Positions 51,129-59,632 of a stretch of DNA of 64,000 nucleotides are shown piece after piece. Source of the DNA: Bryobacter sp. CoA8 C33 (GTDB taxonomy: Bacteria; Acidobacteriota; Terriglobia; Bryobacterales; Bryobacteraceae); contig JAINDK010000039.1 in NCBI GenBank assembly GCA_019931185.1, positions 1 to 64,000 of the forward strand, in the 5' to 3' direction. Every line of letters starts with the position of its first letter. Positions within the stretch are counted from its first letter, which is position 1. A program made the position numbers and the translations under genes. The notes beneath the pieces were generated by a model. That model worked only from the letters and a program-made list of their open reading frames with translations. It made no database searches and was not told where the DNA came from.

Positions 51129-51872
51129 ATGTCAGGCCACTCCAAATGGCACACCATTAAACACAAGAAGGCGGCGATTGACGCCAAGCGCGGGAAGGTG
51201 TTTACCCGTTTGATCAAGGAAATCGTGATTGCGGCGCGCAGCGGCGGGGATCCGGAAATGAATCCGCGGCTGAGGACGGCGGTGACGGCGGCGAAGGCCG
51301 TGTCGATGCCGTCGGACAACATCAAGCGGGCGATCATGCGCGGGACGGGCGAGCTCGAAGGAGCGACGATCGAAGAAGTGACGTATGAGGGCTACGGGCC
51401 GGGCGGGGCGGCGATCATCGTCGAGTGCGCGACGGATAACCGGGTGAGGACGGTGAGCGAAATGCGGCACATGTTCTCGAAGGCCGGGGGGAATTTGGGG
51501 GAGCCGAATTCGGTGGCGTGGATGTTTGAGCGCAAGAGTTCGGTGGTGATCGAGGGCGATAAGACGACGGAAGACCAACTGATGGAAGTGGCGCTCGAGG
51601 CTGGGGCCGACGATGTGCAGAACCACGGAGAGACGTGGGTGGTGTTGAGCGCGCCGGAGGCGCACGACGCGGTGGTGGCGGCGCTGGCGCAGGCGAAGAT
51701 TTCGACGTTGTCGGCCGAGGTAGGGCTGGTGGCGAAGAATACGATGGCGGTGGAGGCCAAGCATGCTTCGGGGATGATGCGGCTGCTCGAGCAGTTGGAA
51801 GACCACGACGACACGCAGAACGTGTACACGAACTACGAGCCGGACGAGAGCACGGTGGAGGCGATGGCGTAA
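51129..51872 (+). CDS. yebC: YebC/PmpR-family transcription/translation factor
   Basis: A 247-aa member starting MSGHSKWHTIKHKKAAIDAKRGK, the hallmark N-terminus. Further marks are FTRLIKEIVIAARSGG, NPRLRTAVTAAKAVSMPSDNI, YEGYGPGGAAIIVE and GGNLGEPNSVAWMFE. Family members act as DNA-binding regulators or as ribosome-associated factors easing proline stalling. A GGAAGG sequence precedes the ATG by 12 nt. It often lies next to ruvC, as here, where ruvC starts 5 nt after its stop. Confidence 0.95.
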   Translation: MSGHSKWHTIKHKKAAIDAKRGKVFTRLIKEIVIAARSGGDPEMNPRLRTAVTAAKAVSMPSDNIKRAIMRGTGELEGATIEEVTYEGYGPGGAAIIVECATDNRVRTVSEMRHMFSKAGGNLGEPNSVAWMFERKSSVVIEGDKTTEDQLMEVALEAGADDVQNHGETWVVLSAPEAHDAVVAALAQAKISTLSAEVGLVAKNTMAVEAKHASGMMRLLEQLEDHDDTQNVYTNYEPDESTVEAMA

Positions 51873-51877
51873 GGGTT

Positions 51878-52348
51878 TTGCGAATCCTGGGCATTGACTG
51901 CGGCACGGAGCGGACCGGCTACGGTGTGATTGAAAGCGACGGCAAGAGACATCGGGCCGTCGCTTTTGGCGTTATCAAGACGAATCCGCGGGCGCCGATG
52001 GCGGACCGGTTGTGTGTGATCGCGGCGGGGCTGCGGGCGGTGATCGTGGAGCATGCGCCGGAGGAGACGGTGATTGAAGAGGTATTTCTGGCGCGGAATT
52101 CGCAGAGCGCGCTGAAGCTGGCGCAGGTGAGGGGGGTAGCAATGGTGGTGGCGCGGGAGACACCGATGGAGGTACATGAGGTGAGCGCGCGGGAGGTGAA
52201 GATGGCGGTGGTGGGGTATGGGAACGCGGAGAAGGGGCAAGTGCAGGTGATGGTGAGGGCGTTGTTGGGGCTCGAGGAGACGCCGGCGGAGGATGCGGCT
52301 GACGCCTTGGCGGGGGCGATCTGCCGCGCGACAATGAGAAGACAATGA
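51878..52348 (+). CDS. ruvC: Holliday junction resolvase RuvC (TTG start)
   Basis: A 156-aa resolvase. With TTG 51878 the protein begins (M)RILGIDCGTERTGYGV, matching the family start. Catalytic acids are Asp7, Glu67 in VIEEVFLA, and the Asp pair in EDAADALAGAI near 138-141. Upstream the frame has no ATG or GTG close by (only antisense-like read-through of yebC), which makes the TTG start likely. Its TGA overlaps the next gene's ATG by 4 nt. ruvA and ruvB are not in the window. Confidence 0.9.
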   Translation: MRILGIDCGTERTGYGVIESDGKRHRAVAFGVIKTNPRAPMADRLCVIAAGLRAVIVEHAPEETVIEEVFLARNSQSALKLAQVRGVAMVVARETPMEVHEVSAREVKMAVVGYGNAEKGQVQVMVRALLGLEETPAEDAADALAGAICRATMRRQ

Positions 52349-52959
52349 AGTACGCCGTGTGGATGTTGTTGGCGGTGGTATCGCTGCCGGGGCAAGAAGG
52401 AACACTTTTCTATTCGAAGAGTTTTCCGAAGTCGAAGCCCGAGTACATGGAGATCGTGGTGGAGGGTACGGGGGAGGCGATTTACAAGGAAAGCGCCGAG
52501 GATGAGCAGCCGGTGAAGTTCAAGCTGACGGCGGAGGAAGTGAAGGCGGTGTGGGGGCTGGCCGAGAAACTGGAGTATTTCTCACGGAAGCTGGAAAGCG
52601 GGCTGCCGGTGGCGCGGATGGGGGAAAAGACGTTTCGCTACACGAAGGGGGAGACGAAGCAGGAGGCGAAGTTTAATTATTCGCAGGATCTGGATGCGCA
52701 GGCGCTGCAGGACTGGTTTGAGCGGATGACGGAGACGGTGAACCTGTATTTCGATCTGGAGCGGACAGCGAAGTTTGAGCGCTTGGGGGTGGACCGGGCG
52801 TTGCTGCACCTGGAGGCGGCCTGGGACAAGAAGCGGCTGTTGAGCTATGAGCTGTACTATCCGCTGCTGAACCGGGTGATCAAGAACGACAGTTATCTGA
52901 ACATGGCGCGGGAGCGGGCGGCGCGGCTGAAGGCGCTGTTTGAAGAGGCGCGGAAGTAG
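52345..52959 (+). CDS. Exported hypothetical protein
   Basis: A 204-aa protein with a signal peptide (MKYAVWMLLAVVSLPGQ) and a mature part of charged alpha/beta character (EYMEIVVEGTGEAIYKESAE, LEYFSRKLESGLPVARMGEK, ending in a helix-rich stretch RAARLKALFEEARK). I recognise no family. It is translationally coupled to ruvC and lies 8 nt before deoB, so it is part of the yebC-ruvC-deoB unit. Confidence 0.75.
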   Translation: MKYAVWMLLAVVSLPGQEGTLFYSKSFPKSKPEYMEIVVEGTGEAIYKESAEDEQPVKFKLTAEEVKAVWGLAEKLEYFSRKLESGLPVARMGEKTFRYTKGETKQEAKFNYSQDLDAQALQDWFERMTETVNLYFDLERTAKFERLGVDRALLHLEAAWDKKRLLSYELYYPLLNRVIKNDSYLNMARERAARLKALFEEARK

Positions 52960-52967
52960 GGAGATCG

Positions 52968-54134
52968 ATGGCATACCAACGAATTTTCTGGGTGGTGCTG
53001 GATAGTGTGGGGATCGGGGCGATGCCGGACTGGGCCGATTATGGGGACCCGGCGGGGAGCGATACGCTGGGCAACATAGCGCGGCAGCGGCGGCTCGAGC
53101 TGCCGAACCTGTGCGGGCTGGGGCTGGGAAACCTGAAGGCGGCCGAAGGGTTGGCGCCGGTCGAAAAGCCGCTTGGCCATTATGGGCGCTGCGGGTTGAA
53201 GAGCCCGGGCAAGGATACGACGACGGGGCATTGGGAGATGGTGGGGGTGATTCTGGATAAGCCGTTTCCGCTGTTTCCGAACGGGTTTCCGGCGGAGTTT
53301 CTGGCGCGATTCGAGGCGGAGACGGGGCGGCGTACGTTGGGCAACCGGGCGGCGAGCGGGACGGAGATCATCGCTGAGCTGGGAGATGAGCATGTGCGGA
53401 GCGGGAGCCCGATTGTGTATACGAGCGCGGACAGCGTGTTTCAGATCGCGGCGCATGAAGAGGTGATCGGGTTGTTTGAGCTGTACCGGATTTGCGAGAT
53501 TGCGCGGAAGATGCTGGTGGGTAAGATGGAAGTGGGGCGGGTGATCGCGCGGCCGTTCGTGGGGCAGCCGGGGGCATACATGCGCACGGGGAACCGCAAG
53601 GATTACGCGGTAGCGCCGCCGCGGATGTTGCTGGATGGTTTGGACCGGGCGGGTGTAGCGGTGCACAGCGTAGGGAAGATTTTCGATATTTTTCTGGGGC
53701 GGGGGATTCGCAGCTACGAGAAGACGAAGAGCAACGCCGAGGGGGTGGCGAAGACGATCGCGGCGGCCGGGGAGATGGAGCGGGGGCTAGTGTTTACGAA
53801 CCTGGTGGACTTTGATTCGCTGTACGGGCACCGGAACGATGTGGAGGGCTATGCGCGGGCGCTCGAGGAGTTTGATGCGGGGTTGAAGGATTTGATGGGA
53901 GCGTTGCGGGAAGGGGATCTGCTGATCCTGACGGCGGATCATGGATGTGATCCGACGACGGCATCGACGGATCATAGCCGGGAGTATGTGCCGTTGCTGA
54001 CCTATGCGCCGGGGCGGGAGGGAGGACGGGATCTGGGGACGCGGGCGAGCCTGGCGGACGTGGGGCAGACGGTGGGGGAGAATTTTGGGGTGAAGAGCCC
54101 GGCGGGGGAGAGTTTTTTGAGCGAGTTGGCGTGA
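52968..54134 (+). CDS. deoB: Phosphopentomutase
   Basis: A 388-aa alkaline-phosphatase-fold enzyme interconverting ribose/deoxyribose 1-phosphate and 5-phosphate in nucleoside breakdown. The Mn-binding sites are VVLDSVGIGAMPDW (Asp12), DFDSLYGHRND, and TADHGCDPTTASTDHSREYVPLL. KDTTTGHWEMVG holds the Thr that is phosphorylated. The ATG is preceded by GGGAG at good spacing. Confidence 0.95.
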   Translation: MAYQRIFWVVLDSVGIGAMPDWADYGDPAGSDTLGNIARQRRLELPNLCGLGLGNLKAAEGLAPVEKPLGHYGRCGLKSPGKDTTTGHWEMVGVILDKPFPLFPNGFPAEFLARFEAETGRRTLGNRAASGTEIIAELGDEHVRSGSPIVYTSADSVFQIAAHEEVIGLFELYRICEIARKMLVGKMEVGRVIARPFVGQPGAYMRTGNRKDYAVAPPRMLLDGLDRAGVAVHSVGKIFDIFLGRGIRSYEKTKSNAEGVAKTIAAAGEMERGLVFTNLVDFDSLYGHRNDVEGYARALEEFDAGLKDLMGALREGDLLILTADHGCDPTTASTDHSREYVPLLTYAPGREGGRDLGTRASLADVGQTVGENFGVKSPAGESFLSELA

Positions 54135-54157
54135 AGTGGCGGTGGAGTGTGAAACGG

Positions 54158-54185
54158 TTCATATCTATAAAGAAAACGGTATAAT
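54158..54185 (+). promoter_or_regulatory. Promoter of the 1379-aa TonB-dependent receptor
   Basis: TTCATA (54158-54163) and a perfect TATAAT (54180-54185) are 16 bp apart in an AT-rich 80-bp gap. The ribosome site AGGTG lies 6-8 nt before ATG 54217. Confidence 0.55.
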
Positions 54186-54216
54186 TGCGGAATACTGAGT
54201 AAGGCAGGTGAAATCC

Positions 54217-57200
54217 ATGAAGATGTTGCAAATGTTGACAGTATTGGCATGGGCGCTGGGAACGTTGGAGGCGCAATCGAATTTCGGCACGATCCGGGGG
54301 ACGGTGACGGATGCGACGGGGGCGGCGGTGCCAGGGGCGAAGGTAACGATCACGGACGCGGGGACGAACGCGCGGGTGGAGGTGATCGCGGCTGGGGACG
54401 GGGGATATGTATCGCCGCCATTGCGGCCGGTGGTATTCCAGGTGGTGGTGGAATATAAGGGGTTTCAGAAGACGGTGGTGAGTGGGGTGAAGGTGGATAC
54501 GGCGAATGTGACGACGGTGAACATATCGCTGAAGACGGGGGATGTGGCGACGGCGATCGAGGTGACTGGGGCGGCGCCGCTGGTGCAGACGAGCACGGGA
54601 GCGCTGCAGCAGACGGTGGACCAGAGAACGATCAATGATGTGCCGCTGAACGGGCGAAATACGCTGGAGTTGGCGCTGACGTTGCCGGGAGTGGCGGGAA
54701 GCGCGGGGACGGAGATTAGCGAATTCACGACGAATGAGCCTGTGCCGGGGCGGGAGTTGTCGATCAACGGGAGCCGTGTAGGGACGACGCAATTTCAGGC
54801 CGATGGGGCGAATGTGACATCGATTGCATTGGGGCGGATGAGTATTTCGTTTTCGCCAGACACGATTCAGGAATTCAGTGTGCAGCAGTCGAACTATTCG
54901 GCGCAGTATGCGCAGGCGGGTGGGGCGATCATCCAGCAGACGACGAAGAGCGGGAGCAACGAGTTTCATGGGACGGGATTCTGGTTTCACCGGCAGAAGG
55001 CGTTCACGGCGAATCCATTTGATTCGCAGCGGAGCCCGGTAACGAATTTTGATAACCGGCCGCCGCTGCGACGGCAGCAGTTGGGGATGGTTCTGACGGG
55101 GCCGGTGAAGATCCCGAAGATTTACAACGGCAAGGACAAGACGTTTTTCATGTTCAGCTATGAGCCGACGAGGCAGGTGGCATCGAACCCGGGAGGGGCA
55201 TCGAACATACGGGTGCCGAGCGAGCGGGAAATTGGGGGTGATTTTTCGCAGTCGCTGGTGTATTTCCGGAACGCGGATGGAAGTGTGAGGACGGAGCCGT
55301 GGGCGCTGCTGTACAACCAATTCATCCGGCAGCCGGACGGGGCGCTGGCGCTGCGGCCGAATGCGGGATTTAACGCGGGATTGCCCGCGAGCGCGACAAA
55401 TTTCGTGCATCAATATTTGGGATTTCCGCTGTTCAATCCGAACGATCCGGATCCGGCGCGGCGGGGACGTGTGATGGTGGATGAACTGGGGCGGAGCCTG
55501 GTGAATCCGGCGGCGCAGCAGATTGCTCGGGAGTTGTACCCGGCGGCGAACATTACGGATCCGAATCTGATCCGGGATCTGTTGGGGGCGAATTACACAT
55601 ACTTTCGGAGAACGGTGTACCGGGATGACCGTTACACGGTGAAGATCGATCACAACATCAACGATAAGAACCGGCTGACGGGGAGGTGGACGGAGCAGCC
55701 GCAGTTTGGATCGCGGCAGGAGCGGGATGCGATCCAGCACGGGCTGATCAGCGATGCGAACAATTCGCGGCAGATGCTGATGGGGCTGACGTCGACGATT
55801 GGTTCGACGATGACGAATGAGTTCCGGGCGAACTATGTGTATGGGAAGTTTGAGCGGGGATTTCCCGAGCCGTTATTGAGCGAGGACTACACGTCGCGGT
55901 TTTTGAACCGGGGCGGAGCGGGGGCGGGGACGGTGAACCTGATCGGTTACGGGATGGCGCGGTTTTTCGATGGGGGTGCGCCGTTTGGGGTGAGTGGGCA
56001 GCAGAGCGGGGCGGCGATTGGAACGCTGGGTTTCAACTCACCGCAGGATGTGGGAAAGAACAAGGAACACAGCTATTCGTTGACGAATGACTTCAGCTAT
56101 GTACGGGGGCGGATGACGTGGAAGCTCGGTTTTGCGGCGAGCCATCTGCAACTGAACCAATCGGCGCTGGGTGTGGGTTCGCTGGCGGGGGGGAGATTTT
56201 TTTGGAATCGGGCGCAGACGGCGGAGCAGAACTGCGCGACGAATCCATTGGGGGGAGTGGCGCCGAATTGCGCGGCACAGGTATTTGGTGGGGACCGGTT
56301 TGCGAGCTTTCTGCTGGGGATGCCGGAGGGGGTACAAGTGCAGACGGAGAACCTGTCGATTCCTTACTACTATCGTTGGATGAATTTGGGCGGATATGTG
56401 CAGAACGACTGGCGGGTGACGCAGAACCTGACATTGAATTTGGGGGTGCGGTATCAGTATCAGTCGCCGCGGTGGGAGAAGTTCAACCGGCAGGGTTTGC
56501 AGAACATGAACCGGTTGGAGCCGAATCCGTTTGTGAGGGATGCGGCGGGGAACCCATTGCCGGGGCCGGTGTTTGAGTATGCGGGAGTGGATGGGCGGTC
56601 GCGGTATACCTCGCCGGCGGTGAAGGATGTATTTGAGCCGCGGGTGGGATTTGCGTGGACGCCGGATGTGTCGTGGAACCGGCGGAAGAACTTTGTATTC
56701 CGCGGGGGTTACGGGATGACGCATGGGGTGCTGATGGGCAATGACCGGGAGCCGGTTCCGAATCTGGGTTCGCAGACGGGGACGGGATTCCGGCAGATCA
56801 GCTATTTGCTGGGATCGAACGACATACCTTCGCCGAGCAATGTTCCGACTTGTGGACTGGCGCGGTGCAATCAGCCGGCGTTACCGATGCAGTTTGGGTT
56901 CAACAATCCGGTGCTGGCCTCGGACAATACGCTGTTTCAGATTCCGCGGAGCGGGGTGATCCGGCCGGGTGATACGGCGGGGTCGACGGCGCTGGGCACG
57001 CTGCGGCAGAATGTGTTGTATCAGTCTACGGGGGTGGTGATCAATAGCGATTACCGGTTGCCGACAGTGCACAACTATTCGGCGCAATTGGAGTATGGTT
57101 TTGGCGATAGCGTGAATACGGTATTGCGTGTGGGGTATCAGGGCTCGATTGGTCGGAATCTGTTCGGGCCGAGCTATAACATCAACCGGCTGGATCAGTT

Positions 57201-58356
57201 TACGGGAAGGCTGCCGTATCCGGGGTTTTCGGGACGGTTGGGGGGCGGGATCTTCGTACTGGACCCGACGAACACATCGAGTAGCTACAATGCGCTGGTG
57301 ATAGAGGCGGAGCGGCGGTATGCAAGCGGGCTGCAGTTTCGGGTGAACTATGCGTTTTCCAAGAGCATGGACGATAGCTCGGGGGGGATCCGTTTTCCGG
57401 TGCCGAATAATTCTTTCAACAACTCCTCGCTCGATTTGCCGCTGCTGCGGTCGCAGGATCCGTACAATACGCGGAACGACAAGAGCGTATCGGCGACGCA
57501 TGTGCCGCACATCATCAACATCACGGCGCTGTACGATCTGCCATTCGGCAAGGGGCGGAAGCTATGGAACGGGGGCGGCTGGAAGGACCACATTATTGGA
57601 GGCTGGAACATAAACGGACTGGGACGGCTGCGGGCGGGATTTCCGCTCTCGGTGCCGCTGGGAGTGGGGAACTCATTTGATTTGGGCACGCCGGGCGGGG
57701 CGCAGCGGCCGGACCGGATTCCGGGAGTGCCTGTGGTGAACCCGGACTGGACGCGGGAGAACGCGTGGCGGGGTGTGCCTTACATCAATCCGCGGGCGTT
57801 TGCGTTTCCGGAGCCGGGCAGACGAGGGAATGCGCCGCGGAATCTGGATGCGACGTTTCCTTGGGTGAGGACGCTCGATTTGAGTGTATTCAAGCGGATC
57901 GCGCCGTTTGAGAACAAGAAGCGGTTTTTTGAGTTGCGGATGGAGATGTTCAACGCGTTGAACATGAAGCAGTATAGCCCGAACCCGAACATTACGGGGC
58001 TGCTGACGGGCGGGGCGCAGAATCCGCTGACGGTGGGGACTTCGCCGAACTTCACGGCGGTGCAGGGAGTGGAGAACCGGTTCCGCAACCTGGTAGCGCC
58101 GGGCGTTTGGGATGCGGTGATTGCGAAGTTCAATGGGGTACCGGTGGATGCGGCGATTGCGGCGCTGCCGGGGCCGGGGGCGAACGGGGTGGGTTGTCCG
58201 GCGAGCGCGGCGGAGTTAGGGGCGGGGAACCAGACGCGGGCGCTGAGCCCGGCCTGCGTGGCGCGGGCCTTGAATGTACAAGGGGGATTCGGGCGAATGA
58301 ACGCGAATACGATTCAACCAAGGATTGTGCAGTTTGCGTTGAAATTTTACTTTTGA
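54217..58356 (+). CDS. Large TonB-dependent receptor with carboxypeptidase-regulatory-like N-domain
   Basis: A 1379-aa outer-membrane receptor, longer than the other two in the window. Signal peptide MKMLQMLTVLAWALGTLEAQ. Regulatory-like domain about 25-110 (GTVTDATGAAVPGAKVTITD). Plug about 125-250 (NDVPLNGRNTLELALTLPG, FSVQQSNYSAQYAQAGGAII). Barrel to a final LKFYF. GTG 54208 would add three residues, but AGGTG spacing favours ATG 54217. Its end overlaps the convergent M20 peptidase by 10 nt. Substrate unknown. Confidence 0.92.
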   Translation: MKMLQMLTVLAWALGTLEAQSNFGTIRGTVTDATGAAVPGAKVTITDAGTNARVEVIAAGDGGYVSPPLRPVVFQVVVEYKGFQKTVVSGVKVDTANVTTVNISLKTGDVATAIEVTGAAPLVQTSTGALQQTVDQRTINDVPLNGRNTLELALTLPGVAGSAGTEISEFTTNEPVPGRELSINGSRVGTTQFQADGANVTSIALGRMSISFSPDTIQEFSVQQSNYSAQYAQAGGAIIQQTTKSGSNEFHGTGFWFHRQKAFTANPFDSQRSPVTNFDNRPPLRRQQLGMVLTGPVKIPKIYNGKDKTFFMFSYEPTRQVASNPGGASNIRVPSEREIGGDFSQSLVYFRNADGSVRTEPWALLYNQFIRQPDGALALRPNAGFNAGLPASATNFVHQYLGFPLFNPNDPDPARRGRVMVDELGRSLVNPAAQQIARELYPAANITDPNLIRDLLGANYTYFRRTVYRDDRYTVKIDHNINDKNRLTGRWTEQPQFGSRQERDAIQHGLISDANNSRQMLMGLTSTIGSTMTNEFRANYVYGKFERGFPEPLLSEDYTSRFLNRGGAGAGTVNLIGYGMARFFDGGAPFGVSGQQSGAAIGTLGFNSPQDVGKNKEHSYSLTNDFSYVRGRMTWKLGFAASHLQLNQSALGVGSLAGGRFFWNRAQTAEQNCATNPLGGVAPNCAAQVFGGDRFASFLLGMPEGVQVQTENLSIPYYYRWMNLGGYVQNDWRVTQNLTLNLGVRYQYQSPRWEKFNRQGLQNMNRLEPNPFVRDAAGNPLPGPVFEYAGVDGRSRYTSPAVKDVFEPRVGFAWTPDVSWNRRKNFVFRGGYGMTHGVLMGNDREPVPNLGSQTGTGFRQISYLLGSNDIPSPSNVPTCGLARCNQPALPMQFGFNNPVLASDNTLFQIPRSGVIRPGDTAGSTALGTLRQNVLYQSTGVVINSDYRLPTVHNYSAQLEYGFGDSVNTVLRVGYQGSIGRNLFGPSYNINRLDQFTGRLPYPGFSGRLGGGIFVLDPTNTSSSYNALVIEAERRYASGLQFRVNYAFSKSMDDSSGGIRFPVPNNSFNNSSLDLPLLRSQDPYNTRNDKSVSATHVPHIINITALYDLPFGKGRKLWNGGGWKDHIIGGWNINGLGRLRAGFPLSVPLGVGNSFDLGTPGGAQRPDRIPGVPVVNPDWTRENAWRGVPYINPRAFAFPEPGRRGNAPRNLDATFPWVRTLDLSVFKRIAPFENKKRFFELRMEMFNALNMKQYSPNPNITGLLTGGAQNPLTVGTSPNFTAVQGVENRFRNLVAPGVWDAVIAKFNGVPVDAAIAALPGPGANGVGCPASAAELGAGNQTRALSPACVARALNVQGGFGRMNANTIQPRIVQFALKFYF

Positions 58357-59618
58357 GGAGCGGGTCTATAGTCCCAGCCGGCGAGGGCGGTGGTGAGCAG
58401 TATGAGGTATTTTGTGCCGCGGAGGATGGAGGCTTTGTCAGCACTTTCCCCGGTGGAGTGGGCGGCGTGGCCGATGATGGCGCCGATGCCGATGGAGGGG
58501 ATGCCGAGGGCGACGCCGATGTTGTGATCGTCGCTGCCGCTGTCAGCGGGAAGAGTTTTATTCGTGCCATTGAGGCGGAGGTAATCGGTGACGGCGAGGG
58601 TAGTTTGGACGAGGGGGTGATTGAGGCGGACGTCTTTTGGGAGGGCCTTGGAGTAATCGTGGATGAGGTTGATGTTCTCGATACGGAGGGTGAGCCGTTC
58701 CTGATTGGCGGCGCGCTGGGCGAGGGTTTTGACCTGTTCGACGAGTAATTGTTCGGTTTGGGGCTGCTGGCCGCGGATGTCGACGGTGACGAAGACCTGA
58801 CCGGGTGTGGCATTGACGACGGTGCCGCCGCCGAGGGTGCCGACGTTAGCGACGGGGAGGGCGGGATTGCCACCTGGGGCTGAGGGCGGCATTTCCATAT
58901 CATTAAGAGCGAGGATGAAGCGGGCGGCGCCGCGGGAGGCATTGGCATTTCCGCGGCTGGCGAGGGTGTGCATGGTGGGGCCCTCGAAGAGGAAGCGGTA
59001 TTGTTCGATGAGGAGGGCGCCATAGCTGACGCTGCCGAGGCGGGAATCGACGGCGACGAAGAGATCGGGTTTTTGTTCGCGGTGTTCGAGCCAGAACTTA
59101 GCGCCGAGAAGGCCGATTTCTTCTTGGACGGTGGCGAGGAACATGACATCGCCCTTGGGGCGGATGTTCTGGAGGCGGAGGATATCGAAGGCATGGAGGA
59201 GGGCGACGAGGGCGCCGGTATCGTCACCGATGGAGGGGGCGTGGTAGCGGCCGTTTTCCTCGCGGACCTTGATTTGGGTATCGAGGGGGAAGACGGTGTC
59301 CATGTGGGCGGCGAAGACGAGTTGGGGGCCGCCGCCGGTGCCCTTGAGGGTGCCCCAGACGTTGCCGATGGCATCCTGCTCGATGTTGGTGAGGCCAATG
59401 CGGGCCATGGCCTTTTTCATGTACTCGATGCGGAGCTGTTCCTGTTTGGAGGGGGCGGGGATTTCCGTTAGGGTGATCCATTCGCGTTCGATCTGAGAGG
59501 CGCGGGCGTCGACTTCGGCGAAGGCATTGCGCATGGCGGGGTGCTCCGCGAGGGCCGGGGAAAAAGAGGGGACTTGGGCGAGGAGGGAGAGAGCGGCTAG
59601 CAGCAGGAGGTGAAGCAC
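58347..59618 (-). CDS. Exported M20-family metallopeptidase
   Basis: A 423-aa zinc peptidase with a signal peptide (about 1-15, ending LLAQ; GTG start at 59618). Metal-site segments are VFAAHMDTVFPL (His/Asp), APSIGDDTGALVALLHA (bridging Asp), ATVQEEIGLLGAKFW (catalytic Glu and metal Glu), VAVDSRL and the C-terminal GHAAHSTGE (His). A dimerisation (lid) domain fits about 210-320. It would cleave peptides in the periplasm or outside. It converges with the receptor gene, so peptide use by the receptor is possible but not shown. Confidence 0.9.
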   Translation of the reverse strand: MLHLLLLAALSLLAQVPSFSPALAEHPAMRNAFAEVDARASQIEREWITLTEIPAPSKQEQLRIEYMKKAMARIGLTNIEQDAIGNVWGTLKGTGGGPQLVFAAHMDTVFPLDTQIKVREENGRYHAPSIGDDTGALVALLHAFDILRLQNIRPKGDVMFLATVQEEIGLLGAKFWLEHREQKPDLFVAVDSRLGSVSYGALLIEQYRFLFEGPTMHTLASRGNANASRGAARFILALNDMEMPPSAPGGNPALPVANVGTLGGGTVVNATPGQVFVTVDIRGQQPQTEQLLVEQVKTLAQRAANQERLTLRIENINLIHDYSKALPKDVRLNHPLVQTTLAVTDYLRLNGTNKTLPADSGSDDHNIGVALGIPSIGIGAIIGHAAHSTGESADKASILRGTKYLILLTTALAGWDYRPAPQK

Positions 59619-59632
59619 TTGATCAGAATAGC